A stretch of 64,000 bases of DNA from Mikania micrantha (GCA_009363875.1 CM018698.1:60111067-60175066), one strand, 5' to 3'. Counted from the stretch's first letter, positions 37,298 through 47,612 are shown. Program-made: numbers and translations. Notes: generated from the sequence alone by a model not told the origin.

Positions 37298-40200
37298 TTG
37301 TATCCTATGATAACCCAACCTTAGAAAGTTGATCCTTGAACCTATTTTTGGTCACCCGTTTTAAATTATGATAAAAAAAATATGTGGTTCATATTGATTC
37401 ACATTAAATATTTTTTGTTCTAAACCAATAGATAAATCAACCTTAATGGGCATCACACCTTTTTTTTTTCATGATTTAATATAGGTGGTCAGGATTGGGT
37501 TTAAGGGTTAACTCTCTAAGATTGGATTATCATAGGATACAATACATATAGATACATACATATATATGTGTGTGTGCGTGTATATATGTGTGTGTATCTA
37601 TATGTGTTTGTGTGTATAGTGAGAATTAAAAATAAAAAACTTGTTGAAATCAACTGAGTATTGACCTGTGCATAAAAGACTTTTGTGCTTCACTTTCCAG
37701 CTCCGTTATTTTATCTAACAAGGCTTTAGCAGTACCTTTCCCTTCACCAGCATCCTTATATGAAAAAAGGGAAAACAAACAGAAAAGAAAAAAATGGAAT
37801 GATCGTAACAGGGAAACAAAAATGCATGTAAAATTGTAAACTATAGTAACTAATTAGATGATATTAACAGGAACCTTTATTTTTTTCTTGGGTTCAAATA
37901 ATTCAATATAAAAGTCAGAACCATTATTCTTGATCCATTTATCACCAGAAAAAAGAACAAACGGCATCCCGACAAAACCCTCTCCAATTTCTATTTCTAA
38001 CAACTGTATCTGTTACACATCAAAGACACCAAAATTTTAATATAGCTTAATAATAACCATAAACCCTTCATTTGATCCGAGGTCATATAAAAGATGTCAG
38101 AAAATACTTCTATTGACGGACCTTGTTAGTAGCACCATCAATAGAGATGGTAGAAAACTGTGTATCAGCAGCTGTAACTAAAGGAGTAGACCCTTGTGGT
38201 AATAAATGTTTAGGTGGTGCCTACAATATATTCATCAATTTTGTTACTCAAATAAAGAACTCTATCACCAATTGTTTGATGCATTATCAATCAGAGAGAA
38301 GTTAGAAACTTGCCAGCCACTCCCCCACTTTCTTTGACAATGCCCAATGAAGGGTGAGTGGCTCCTTTAATCCTGTAGCCAAATGAACTCTTATCTTACT
38401 AGAAGCCTTTGTTACCAGCACCTACAACATACGAAGGTTTTTAATGGAATGCAATTACTTTATCATAGAGTTGACAATCTCTCAACCCATATGAGTTGAT
38501 TCGAGTTGTGCTTTATCTAACACGTCAAATAAAAAGAAATAACGTTTTTGGATGATTTATTTAAGTTCCTTTTTTCATTTTTGCCACCCATGCTTAAAAC
38601 TACTTAATAGGCCAATCATTATGTATCCAATTTCATTTATACCAATCCTGGCCAAAGCCATTTTGAATGACGGAACACCCTTAATTTTTGTAATAGTAAA
38701 CGGCTTTAACCTATAAATTGTGGATACGTCATCAAAAGTATTTTTGTGTTTGCAGAATTCTTAACAACATTTACGTCATCTGAAATTTTTATAGATAAAT
38801 TTGTTATACTAAAACCTTATACATACTTGGGTAGTTGGGTGGCCTATAATCTGTATCAATATATGCGACCTTAAGAAATAAGTAGAATAGTAGGTCCCAC
38901 AAACAAGATGACCCTTGGAGCAATTAGTAAGGTTGTTGTTTTGTGACCTTGAGGTCACGGGTTTAAACCGTGGAAAACAACCTCTTGTACAAAAGTGTAG
39001 GGTAAGGCTGCGTACGTCAAATCGCGGAGCGATCCAGCCCCTTCACGAACCCTACGCAAAGTGGGAGCTAAGTCAAGTACCGGGTACGACCTTAAATTAC
39101 TAGGTCCGCAAACGTTATCCCAATTAATAAAAAAAAGTATAAAAGAAGGAACAGGTTAAAGAGTAGAAAGACTCCCAAAGTGTATATCCTTTATAAAACC
39201 TCCAAAATCATATTTTTCAGAAAATTAAATTATTCTTGAACTTATATAGATTTTATAATCATATTTGTAAGATCATTTAAATTAATTATAATAATATTTG
39301 AACCCATACCAAAAATTACCCCCTTTGCCAACCTATACTTTCCAGAACACCAATAAAGTAAGGAGATCCTACCAAAAGCTCCTCATTAGTGAGTTTGTAT
39401 GCCTTTTTGTTTAGAATATCTATATCGCTTTGTTCTTCTATGGATTTAGTGTAAAGTTCCAATGCAGACAGAGTTTTTGGTTTCATGGAGGTTTTTTCCT
39501 CCAGAGGCTTCACATAAACTGGAATATGCTTGTTGAGAAGTTCCATGAGGTCCCTTTTCTTCCTCTGAATCCTTTGAATGGAGGTAGTTTTTCTCTCCAT
39601 AGGCTTTTGAGCCTTAGTTTGTGTATTTCCTATTAAGATATCATTATTTTGTTTGGAACTTGTGCCATCTTTTTTGGTTAATCGTGTGCGTATGTTCTCA
39701 ACAGAACTGCCCCTTGCAATTTCTTCATATAGCTCCGCACGAGCTGCTTCATATTCCATCTGAGTTATTTAAATATTTTAGTACAGTGTATAGCTGAATG
39801 CAAAAACAGGCATGCGAGCAATCTATAAGGTGCATATACAACATATATTAGTTCTTCAATCTAAGTAGAATATCTGGAAAGAAAAAATGATATGCCAAAT
39901 AACTTTAGATAAAGAATAATCTTTGATGTTGTAGGGTTTAAATTACACATATAATGTACATATGTGTGGGCCCACAAGGGACAAAAGTAAAATTACACCA
40001 ATTTTAACGTTATTTTACTTGTTTTGTGAAAATAACGTTAAAAGCGTTGGGATGACTAACTTCAAACGATAACTTTGAGACGGGGACTCCTTTGGAGCAA
40101 CCTCTTTATCCCAACTGGGGTTGGGTAAGGTTTGTATTCATCTTTCCCCTAGACCCTACTATAGAGTGGGAATATACTGGGTAAATTTGTTTTATTTTTT

Positions 40201-43200
40201 TTGTTGTAGGGTTTAAATCTAGTTAGCAAATAAAAAAAATATTGTATTATATTTACATTGTTTTACATTGTTTTGCTAGCCTGATTACAAGCCCATCTTT
40301 GATCATGTCCTCTGCTAGTTAAACGTTTTTTTAACACTATAACCAGCTTTAGAGAGAATAGTCTTTGATGTTGTAGGGTTTAAATCCAGTCAGCAACTAA
40401 AAAATATTTTATTATATTTACATTATTTTGCTATCCTGATTACAAGCCCATCATTGATCTTGTACATTATATTCCTCTGCTAGTAAAACGTTTTTTTAAC
40501 TCTACAAATTCTAAATAACAAAAATAGCATTTTTTTAATATACATAACAATTTGTGCTTCGTGCATTGCACCCATTTCTTAACAAACATTGGTTTAAACA
40601 ATTAAACATGTTGTCCAATCACAAAAAATTAATAAAGACAACATAAAAGACATCTGAAGGTTTACTTACCTTTTCCTGTTCCGGGGTATACATTTGTTTC
40701 CCCTTCTTTTCCCATCTCAAAAAAGCTTGGATTTGTACAAGGTCTTCAGGAATAACAACATCTGAAACCGGTTCTTCCCTTGAACGCAGCTTAACATGGT
40801 AGTTTTGACCATTATTTTTGTACCTAAGAAAGTGAGGTGGGGCCATTTTTATAAAACTGAATTTGCACTTCAACACCAAGAAGCTAAAGAATACAGTCTT
40901 ACCATTTATTCTTTCCTTCATCTACTATTAGGAACTCAAGAGCTTGAATTGAAGGATCATCAATTTCTACTTTCAGGAATGAATTGGAACCAGACTGGTA
41001 GGAAAAAATTGAATAGGCAAAAATCAATTGGGATTAATACCCAAAAATACGAGAAATTCTAATCACGCATTAAATGCTTTATGACAAGGAGCCAATTTGA
41101 ATTAAAAAAAAACGTCAACTTCAACCCGTTTATATGAAAACGGGTCAATTAATTTTTATTTTATTAATAACGAGTCAAATGGAGAAAACTAGCTGAAACT
41201 AAAACCAACCAAAGTGTTAAAGGGGTCAAAACTCGCCTAAAGTTGCTTTCGATTTCCTAATCGTTTTTTGTAAAGAAAAATTCTTATTATTTAAGCAATG
41301 TCGCTTGTTAATCATATTTTATACATTAAATGCTTACAAAATGCAATACAAAGAACAAAATGTTGGCCAGTCGGCCCAACCCAACTAATACAGGTAGTTT
41401 CCAAATAAAAATTACCCATTTTGCCACAAGTCACTGTTGTCCCGTTATCCCACCCGGATGACCATCCCATTCTGGCACCTCCAGAATTTAGTTTTAACTG
41501 TAGCTTACTTTTACAAAGGGAGTTCTTAGAGCCCTGTCTTTGTATACTTTTGTCCCTTCAGGACGCCGATTAGGAAGTACCCATTTCCTGGAGATATGAC
41601 AGAAAAAATAAAATCTTGTAAGGGTGTAAATAAATTCTACACCTAGTAGAATTAGAATCACAAATATTTTCTTGAGTCACATCTTACTCCTTTTTATTTT
41701 TTAGACCACCCCAATGGAGATACAGATTGCCCGTACTGTTAGTGAGCTGAATCTCTACCACTGGAATAGAAGAGGTTTTAACACTCACCTGTAAACAAAA
41801 ATATGTACATCTTTTAAGTAAAGTGACCAAATCTACTGAAATTTTATAATAAAATGACCAAATTAACTACTCATATATTGATCCTTAGATACCTGCATCT
41901 CAATATCTCCTTCCAAGATGAACTTTTCTCCTAGTTGCTACAAGGAAAGAAAAAGAATATTAATTCATGCACCTGAATTAATGCTTATAAACTACAAGAC
42001 AAAACACTAAAACAGGTCTGGTAATAGTAGTTGTGGATAAGGCTTTATCTCAGATTTTTGCAATGGGGGACGGTTTGAACTTTGAAACCGAGATACATAT
42101 CAGGAAACTTGGAGGCTAAATCTGAAAGGATATTGCTCATTCAGACCTAAAATCATTGGGTATAGTTTATAGCTGGTTCAAAAGATTATGTCTGCTGTAT
42201 TTTCCTCATCTCTACTTTTTTTTTTTTTTCATCTGAATCATCTCTACCAACAGTACAGAAAGCAATGGAAGTGTGAAAAGTAGACAATATTTTCAAAATT
42301 CATGCAGAATTATACTTCAAGACTATAAGATGTTAACTAATTTAAGCAAGCAACTAGAAAGAGTAATAAAAAAATACACAAAATCAAACGTTAAGGTGGT
42401 TAATTCTCATCTATCGATTACTACCATCAACTAATCCTACTGAATTAAGAATCCAAAATGTTTGACTTCCTAAAGGGAGCTAGATACAGCACATAGCTAG
42501 TTGTTTCCATCAGAAATATATCTCCTACGGTCCATAACAAGGGTTACATCCACATGTTAATATCTTTTGTGGGAAGCCATGACTCATTACTTACACACGT
42601 CACATTACATGATTTTGATATGCATGTTTGTCTTGATGGTCGTTGAGTGCTTGAGTATTTAATCCTGATGTTTGGTTCCTTTACATGAAACTGTTTTGGC
42701 CAAGTCGGTCCATAACAACTGTTACATTTAAATATTGTTGTTGGGTTTCTTAAGGCTTTGGGCTTGGGCTGACAAGGAGAGCAAGGAAAAGGGTCCAATT
42801 CCATTAAACTTTGTTTAGGCACATGTTTTATGTTTCTTGGTCATTAAATATTAAACCCTAATTAGTAGCTATAAATACCCATGCATGTATAACCTCACTA
42901 CTACCAATGAAGCCATCTAATAAACTCACAACCACCAGCAGTTGTCTAATAAACACAAAACCGCCACGTCACTACTACTGATAGTTGTCTAATAAATGCA
43001 TAACCGTCAACAACCATGATTATCTTTTTTTTGAACAGCCATACTATCTTACTTCTAAACTACACCAAATATTGCTCCCTTGCTTAGATTTGAACCCAAG
43101 ACCTCCTTTCTAAGAGGCAATGCCTCTACCAAGTGGGAACAACCATGATTATCTGTCATACCCTTTCAAATGGTTGCAATGATTGGTTGTGTCGGTATTT

Positions 43201-44212
43201 GATACAAGAGACAAATACGAATTCTTAACAGATTCATATTTGTTCGTAGAACTCTATGAGAATTATCTAACTAATTATTCGTGAGCACCGGTGAAATAAT
43301 TTCAATCTAATAGTGATTACACAAAGATATCTAAGTTATATCAAATCCAAGCAAGGGGGAATATTGGGTGTAATTTATGAGTAGGATAGTAATGCCGTTC
43401 AAAAAAAAAAACATGTGCACATTGTATATCCTTTTATAATTAAAAATAAATAAATTTTAATTGTCTAAGCTATGATCTACTCGCCAATAATAATACATTC
43501 TACCAATTTGGCCAATTTTAATCTCAACCTTCACTTTGTTTGCCACTGGCAATCCCAATAGCATAATCATTAATGATTTACATACGATTTCCAATTGATT
43601 TTCACTCGAGTCCTCTTGTACATTTTCCATTTCTTTCACAATCATCATTGTAAGCCAAATCAAGCGAAAATTAATGATAATTATGCTACTAGGATTGCCC
43701 TTGGCAACAAAAGTGAGTTTAGTGATTATCATTGGCCAAACTGCTAAGCATTATATAATGCGCACATAACTATAAGGGAAGCATAAAATTAATCTATTTC
43801 TATCCTAAGTTCAATAAATAGTAGACAACAGCACACAATAAGAACATACGAATGTCATAATCAGCTGCTAAACACTGCAGAACATGTAACATTTCTGCCA
43901 TTCAAAATCCTTGAATTGAAATTGAAGTGACAAAAAAAGTACCTCGGAAGTCGGATCAGTAGCTAAAACCGCTTGAACAATGCCAGAAACCAAACGATTT
44001 GCCTGCAATCCTGATTTCCTCACAGTCAATCTACGACCACGGAAATCGCTTGATAATAGAGAGGGCAAAGCTAACGACGATGACTTCCGTATCTGAGAAG
44101 TCGCTTCAGCTTGAAACAAAGTATTCCTGGCAATGCAAGTAGAGGAATCCCTTCGATTTTGATGCTTTAAAACCGTCGATTGAAGCAAACTGTGCCCTGC
44201 TGAATTGCTCAT
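19689..44212 (-). CDS. GWD1: Alpha-glucan, water dikinase 1 (GWD1/SEX1/R1), chloroplast; 32 exons
   Basis: Phosphorylates starch glucosyl C6 using ATP (beta-phosphate to glucan, gamma to water), priming starch breakdown in plastids. Exons in coding order: 44212-43943, 41937-41893, 41788-41688, 41587-41509, 40994-40903, 40823-40670, 39759-39373, 38421-38314, 38220-38122, 38009-37875, 37754-37666, 36910-36776, 33504-33342, 33244-33155, 33069-32884, 32493-32431, 31997-31935, 31835-31776, 31681-31529, 31361-31278, 30726-30550, 29215-29109, 29018-28805, 28249-28146, 28047-27915, 27814-27689, 27496-27386, 27305-27207, 21987-21814, 21514-21422, 20808-20693, 19893-19689. They sum to 4215 nt (1404 residues plus TGA), all phases agree, and no stop intervenes; the family is about 1400-1465 residues. 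Layout: transit peptide about 1-80, CBM45-1 about 91-190, CBM45-2 about 377-490, phosphohistidine His1009 in DVLSHVSVRARN, then the C-terminal nucleotide-binding domain ending VVQTRPQM. Introns hold copia elements, SINEs and MITEs. Confidence 0.96.
20044..20195 (+). mobile_element. tRNA-derived SINE in the last GWD1 intron
   Basis: 152-bp unit with A-box-like gatgtagtggttaaag near the 5' end, a C/G-rich body and tail ggttataaaaaaaaa. It is flanked by a 12-bp duplication aaaatgaataaa (20032-20043, 20196-20207). The orientation is antisense to GWD1. Confidence 0.75.
20318..20610 (-). mobile_element. Composite SINE-like retroposon, copy 1
   Basis: 293 bp. On the minus strand it starts GGCCCCGTTTAAGGTGCGCA, continues with an A/T half (TGTATATATGTGTC, AAAAGTAAAATTACACTAAT, TTTTAACGTTATTTTAC), then an Au-SINE-like 3' half (GCCGGGGGTATCATTGGAAG, TGTCTACATCTTACC, CTCAGACCCTACATTAGC). 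Flanks cacaaggtaaaat and cacaatggtaaaat form a near-perfect TSD. The same architecture occurs at 29466-29748 and 39944-40201. Confidence 0.75.
21348..21403 (+). mobile_element. 5'-truncated SINE at the splice donor of GWD1 exon 30
   Basis: A 56-bp insert ending gtcgccgttcaaaaaaaaa is flanked by a 16-bp duplication agtaagtatactacgt (21332-21347, 21404-21419). The right-hand duplicate lies directly beside the GWD1 donor at 21421-21420 (minus strand AAG|GTACGTAGTATAC). The gccgttc-polyA tail is shared with the SINEs at 54874-55094 and (as ggctgttc) 43026-43137. Confidence 0.7.
22540..22832 (+). repeat. 5' LTR of copia element 2
   Basis: 293 bp, TG...CA ends, followed after 2 bp by the tRNA-Met primer binding site. 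Pairs with 26804-27096. Confidence 0.93.
22896..26780 (+). pseudogene. copia Gag-Pol remnant with multiple stops and frameshifts
   Basis: Domains in order: Gag (MVSTKFDLEKFDGKNDFGLW), zinc knuckle CYVCNSEKHLKKDC, protease ILDSGCSFHMT, integrase (HSDLWGLARVTS, FLSIIDDYSRRVWVYV, QNGLAERMNRTLLE), RT (LDIKTTFLHGFLDEKIYMRQ, LYGLKQSPRQWY, YVDDMLLA) and RNase H (YVDADYAKDKGRSLTGY, ALSTTEAGYVAL, RTKHIHVRMHFIRD). A one-base deletion near 23389 breaks gag. In-frame stops lie at 24470, 24605 and 25037. Frameshifts lie near 25312 and 25885 (with loss of about 15 codons after YVDDMLLA) and near 26262. No functional polyprotein can be made. The similarity is to Tnt1-type (Tork) copia elements. Confidence 0.92.
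26804..27096 (+). repeat. 3' LTR of copia element 2
   Basis: 293 bp. Differs from the 5' LTR at six sites (for example ctcatgtttcgg versus ctcatggttcgg). Confidence 0.93.
28482..28612 (+). mobile_element. 5'-truncated Au-like SINE
   Basis: 131 bp: gccaggggtctctcactaag, ggggtaggggtaaggtttgt, ccagaccccacaaagtggga, then tail tgttattgttgt. The flanking duplication tatagttttg(c/a)aaatc is 16 bp with one mismatch (28466-28481, 28613-28628). It corresponds to the 3' half of the composite elements nearby. Confidence 0.8.
28805..29018 (-). other. GWD1: GWD1 exon 23, phosphohistidine domain
   Basis: Encodes SWQVISPVEAVGYVVVVDEL through TPDMPDVLSHVSVRARNSK. The His in LSHVSV is the residue that carries phosphate between ATP and glucan in this family (residue 1009 of the joined protein). 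The TSD-bounded SINE at 28482-28612 lies in the adjacent intron. Confidence 0.93.
29466..29748 (+). mobile_element. Composite SINE-like retroposon, copy 2
   Basis: 283 bp flanked by a perfect 21-bp duplication (29445-29465 and 29749-29769, attatcc...attacga). 5' part cgccccgttagcggtgcgca, palindromic acatataatgtatatatgt, aaaagtaaaattgcactaat, ttttaacgttattttac. 3' part gccgagggtctcactggaag, ctacggggtag hairpin, aaggctgtctacatctcacc, then (ttga)n tail. Lies in GWD1 intron 21, antisense. Confidence 0.85.
29830..30475. mobile_element. MITE-like element with AGGC-rich inverted repeats
   Basis: Left end aggtttaaaagaac...cctcgaggcg and right end cgaggcgggcctttgacaaccttttttaaacc are imperfect inverted repeats; internal aggcgtaagcctc palindromes recur. 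No transposase. It resembles the element at 3617-4442 in design. It occupies GWD1 intron 21 together with the SINE. Confidence 0.55.
33641..36394 (+). mobile_element. Decayed copia retrotransposon lacking integrase and RT (GWD1 intron 12)
   Basis: Diverged LTRs at about 33641-33892 and 36151-36394 share blocks such as ttttgttaaccctagttttt and atttgtatcacctcat. The first is followed by PBS-like TGGTATTAGAGCC (33896-33908). Internal sequence encodes only Gag, a zinc knuckle and protease-like remnants. The LTR divergence is clearly larger than in copia element 2, so this insertion is older. It is antisense to GWD1. Confidence 0.8.
34430..35900 (+). pseudogene. copia gag/protease remnant with an unassigned downstream ORF
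   Basis: MEKDKKVMIEKFDGKEFGWW starts a copia Gag that is frameshifted near 34610 and again near 34900. The zinc knuckle CWNCKKVGHFRNQC (about 35130-35170) is intact. Protease-flanking sequence (IHATHSTKAMKNLRVGDFGK, VLDVTGMGDIDFKTSV) follows with stops. A 109-codon open stretch (35569-35898: VKIQSECAWKASYNPIRVFR, ARVTKRQWMKITNIPANKVS) matches none of the standard copia domains I recognise. Integrase and RT are absent. Confidence 0.7.
36395..36775. other. Intron segment with GCCACCTCTA repeat end
   Basis: Between the copia remnant and GWD1 exon 12. Its right part carries cgattttGCCACCTCTAatg (to 36714), the terminus shared with the MITE at 22272-27174. The left end is not resolved. Confidence 0.4.
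37264..37294. repeat. (TA)n microsatellite
   Basis: About 15 uninterrupted TA units in GWD1 intron 11. A second TA/TG-rich tract lies at 37555-37615. Confidence 0.85.
38905..39100 (+). mobile_element. tRNA-derived SINE, full-length type
   Basis: 196 bp containing a B-box-like gggtttaaaccg (38959-38970), gtagggtaaggctgcgtacg and ctacgcaaagtgggagctaa, as in Au-type SINEs. Flanks taggtcccacaaac (38891-38904) and taggtccgcaaac (39101-39113) form a decayed target duplication. Lies in GWD1 intron 7. Confidence 0.65.
39905..40510. repeat. Tandem duplication in GWD1 intron 6, one copy holding a SINE
   Basis: The block tctttgatgttgtagggttt ... ttacaagcccatc ... aaacgtttttttaac occurs at about 39920-40343 and again at about 40368-40507. 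The first copy is interrupted by the composite SINE at 39944-40201. Confidence 0.65.
39944..40201 (+). mobile_element. Composite SINE-like retroposon, copy 3
   Basis: 258 bp flanked by a perfect 17-bp duplication tgttgtagggtttaaat (39927-39943, 40202-40218). Shows acatataatgtacatatgtg, aaaagtaaaattacaccaat, ttttaacgttattttact, gagacggggactcctttgga, ggggttgggtaaggtttgta, tagagtgggaatatactggg. Shorter at the 5' end than the copies at 20318 and 29466. Confidence 0.85.
43026..43137 (-). mobile_element. tRNA-derived SINE with 17-bp TSD
   Basis: 112 bp. On the minus strand it starts CCACTTGGTAGAGGC (A-box-like), then GGGTTCAAATCTAAG (B-box-like), and ends GGCTGTTCAAAAAAAA. Flanked by a perfect 17-bp duplication aacaaccatgattatct (43009-43025, 43138-43154). 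It is not a tRNA gene because no cloverleaf can be completed. Lies in GWD1 intron 1. Confidence 0.85.
43943..44212 (-). other. GWD1: GWD1 exon 1: start codon and transit peptide
   Basis: ATG at 44212-44210 begins MSNSAGHSLLQSTVLKHQNR; 90 codons rich in Ser, Arg, Lys and Leu with few acidic residues, as expected of a chloroplast transit peptide. It ends ...VLATDPTSE at a GT donor (43942-43941). Confidence 0.88.
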
Positions 44213-44620
44213 ATTCTCCCCCTTCCTTTAATCGATTCGATGTCACAGTCAAACAAAACCTCGTCACAGAGCAAGAATTAATACCATCACTGTGAATACT
44301 TTCACCTCCTCAACAAAAAACGAAGCAATTCTCGCATAAAACACAATCGCACACACTGCATCAATTCAATCGATATACATACATTGATTAATCAATAAGA
44401 ACATGAAATTCAGACCGAAATTGACATAAACATCAAAAAAAAGTCATCTGCTTAAATGAATGACTGTCGGATTATCAACTACGAAACGAACCAGATCTGA
44501 TTTGTGATGGATCCTACCTTTTTATCAGAATAATAGGGATCCGCAAAGTGTATATCTCGAAACGAGAGATGAGTGATGGAGGTTGAAAAGAGTGGAGGGA
44601 TTACTTTGTGTAAAATGCAG
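44213..44620 (-). promoter_or_regulatory. GWD1 5' UTR and proximal promoter region
   Basis: Lies directly upstream of the GWD1 start codon. A sequence AAAAAG|GTAGGATCC on the minus strand near 44515 could be the donor of a 5' UTR intron, but I could not place the acceptor with confidence. No clear TATA box was chosen. Confidence 0.4.
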
Positions 44621-44789
44621 TTAACGGATTGTTAAGGGAGAACGATGGGGGTCCTTTTACTTGTGTTGATTGCCAGATAACACCTTAGTGTTTGCATACT
44701 TTTAGAATGGTCCGTCAAAATGAACAGTATGTTCCTCAGTTCCTCAATATGCATGTACAAGTCAATTTCATTGTGTTTGTGTCCCCATG

Positions 44790-45110
44790 AGAGGTGCGCA
44801 AATCGAGTTTTTCTGGAAAGGGTTCGATTCCGGAACCGGTTTCGGTTAACAAAGTCAAGAACCGGTTACGGTTCTGGGTTTTGACCGGTTCTAACCGACT
44901 TTTGGCTTGTTCCGGTTCTGGTTTCAGTTTTGTCCGGTCCTGGTTCGGGTTTTGACCGGGTACAGGTGGAACCATTTCCATTTTTCCGGTTTCGATTCCG
45001 GTTCTAATGTGTCTGAAAAACCGGATGTGTTTGTACCCACTGATTCGGGTATGACTGGTTTCGGTTCCGGTTCCATTTTTTGCCCGCCATATAAAGTGCT
45101 AGGTGAATCC
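44790..45110. repeat. CCGGTT-rich repeat, probable MITE interior
   Basis: Dense repetition of ggttccggtt, gaaccggtt and ttgaccgg motifs in both orientations, similar to the interiors of the elements at 1769-2407 and 53345-53688. Termini and TSD were not found. Confidence 0.45.
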
Positions 45111-47339
45111 ATGATTCAACATGAATCAATAATATCATGATTTCATAATTAAACCATACATTAGCCGGACATATTTTACCGGTTTATTGGTCCGATCGGG
45201 CATACCTGACTCAAGAATTATATGCTATCATAAAGTTGTATAATTATAAAAAAATTCAAACAAACATAATCATGTTTAAAAAATATAATGTTTGGTTTTA
45301 ATCTTTCATTCTTTGGAGTTTAAGGAGGAAATTAAACTAATCCAACCACCCTTTGTTTCACCGGTTCAACTGGTAACCTGTCGGTTCAATTGAGAGTGAT
45401 ACAAAAGCGTCAAACTAAACCGTTTTTATCACCGGTTCCTAGTCCAGTCTAAACACAAAACAATGCAGTAGTCATAATGTTGGTTTTCATAAATGCTATC
45501 AAAGAATGAGAGGAGAAGTCAAATATAAATATGATAATATAGCAAAGAGTCTTTTAACTCTTTGGAGAAATCATGTATTTTAAAATTTTTCATTCTCATC
45601 AACAAAGAGATGATGATGAGACACATGAAATTCTTTATAGCCGGTATTTTTGTATTTAGATTTAAAAATTGATGGTCATCATCATCTATTTTTAGACACA
45701 ACTTTGTCGTTATCACGCAGAGTTGAATTATCACATAAATGGATTATATATATAATTACAGTTGTACGTGATAATTATCACGATGGTGTTAGTTATTTTT
45801 ATGTGATAATTTCACGCATGTTTCATACACTTAGCACGCAAAAACGCAATCAGCCTATATATTCTTTTTTTTTCTTTCTTTTAAAGCGAAGGGGTTTAAT
45901 TCTACTTTAGACAACGTGAGGATCATAATAAGTATCATATCAAAAGCAAGGGGTTTTATGTAACTTATGCATGATTAAGAAAAGACCCGACACGTGTTGC
46001 AATGTCGTTCAAGCACGTTTGAAAGACACGGATCATAATCCAGCTTTATCACGTGTGAGATCCTTTGTAACGGGAACCTTCTCAATTTGAGCGGTGGACC
46101 CTAATTTGCACTGATATTTTGCCCACAGTTTGATTGGCACACAAAAAGCCCTTTCATTTTCATACAACTTTCAATTAACCCCCTGAAGATAATATGTGCA
46201 TTTAGGATATTTTTAGGTTCTAGAAAATATCTTTACCAAATAAAGTTTTTGAAGAACTCGAGGAGGGTCCCTTTTTGTTTCATTCTTTGCTTCATTTTTG
46301 CTACTAATTATCTATTCATATTCGAAGAGAATGGAAACCATGAATGCTAATTTGGTGATTTTTTTCTCTAAAAGCCTTAAAATCAGGTTGAGTAGACTGT
46401 GTGTGTTATGTAACACGAAACAAAATATTTAGACTGGTGATTTTCGCTTGTAAAAATTCGAAGCATATTATGGCTAGTCAAGTCAATTTTTTTTAATTAA
46501 TTTTAATAAAAAAACTATTGAGCTAAAAATCTTAATTTAACACAAAATATATTAAAAGAGCTAAATGTGTCAAAATGAAAAAGAAGTAAATTATTTAGTT
46601 TGAGATAGTTTTTTTTTATAGTCACTTTATCCCACTTCATGTCTTGAATATACAAACTAAAATAAACATTATGAATTAAAAATTGTATTAAAATAAAAAT
46701 CTTAAATTTTAATAAAATTACTTTTTAGCTATATTATTCAATATCACAGTCATGTCAAAAGTTAAAATTACCTTTTCTATTTTACGTAATAACTTGGTAG
46801 GAGGGAGGTTGACGCCAACAAAAGAAAAGAACATAAAAGAATTAGAAAAGAACAAAATAAAATAAAGGGAAAATGAGAGATATAACGCAATCTTGTGTTT
46901 TAAAGTTTTAAAAAAGAAAAATAAATTAAAATTTTTATGTGTTCTTGAGTCAAAAGAAAGAAAAAATAAATTAAAATTTATAATTGCACACTTTAGAAAA
47001 TGGTACGTAATATTTTTATATCAAGTGCAAAAGTAAAATTGTAAATAATACTTAAAGTCAGATTTGCTTAATCGAATTAATGATGATCCTTTCAAGGGTA
47101 GTTGTATTTGTTTTGTTAAGAAAGATTTACCAAGGAAAGTTTTCTTATGCATTGTTTTGGATATGTTTCAAAAATAAAACCTCGAAAAGAATAACTTTAT
47201 ATGTATTGTATTTTTATTTTTTTTGATTTTGTATATAAAATTTAGTGTGATTGTCTTTTATTTAATATTACCCGATCTAATCAGACCCAACACGATTTGA
47301 ACAGAGAAAAATAATATTATATAGCAAAACTCAAAGAAC
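45111..47339. other. Long intergenic A/T-rich region
   Basis: No gene or bounded element recognised. Composition is strongly A/T-rich from 46480 to 47340. Confidence 0.5.
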
Positions 47340-47393
47340 GTTAAAAAATTCCGGCCCTATGAAAAATTTTCTAGATCCATCACTGATTATGCA
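47340..47393. repeat. MITE terminus fragment
   Basis: ccggccctatgaaaaatttt ctagatccatcactg reads on the minus strand as CAGTGATGGATCTAGAAAAT, a common hAT-type MITE terminus. The partner end was not found. Confidence 0.35.
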
Positions 47394-47612
47394 AGTCTTA
47401 AAAATGCATGATACCTCTATGTTGACTTCTCATATAGTGGTTCAGCTTTATGCATTTGAGATACATGAGAGTTGAGACATGATTATGTTTGATATTCTTA
47501 CGTGGTTTAAGACAAATTAAAACTTTATAACAAAAACAAAAAATAAAAACAACAATGGACGCAACTATGTCAAGTATTATTCACAAGGTTGTGTTAATTT
47601 CTATAAGAATAA

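Noticed and set aside
43060..43137. tRNA gene on the minus strand (A/B-box-like sequence)
   Set aside because: The arms do not complete a cloverleaf, and the unit has a poly-A tail and a 17-bp TSD, so it is a SINE head.
44736..45140. Overlapping frames rich in Pro, Glu and Gly
   Set aside because: They are translations of a CCGGTT repeat in both strands.
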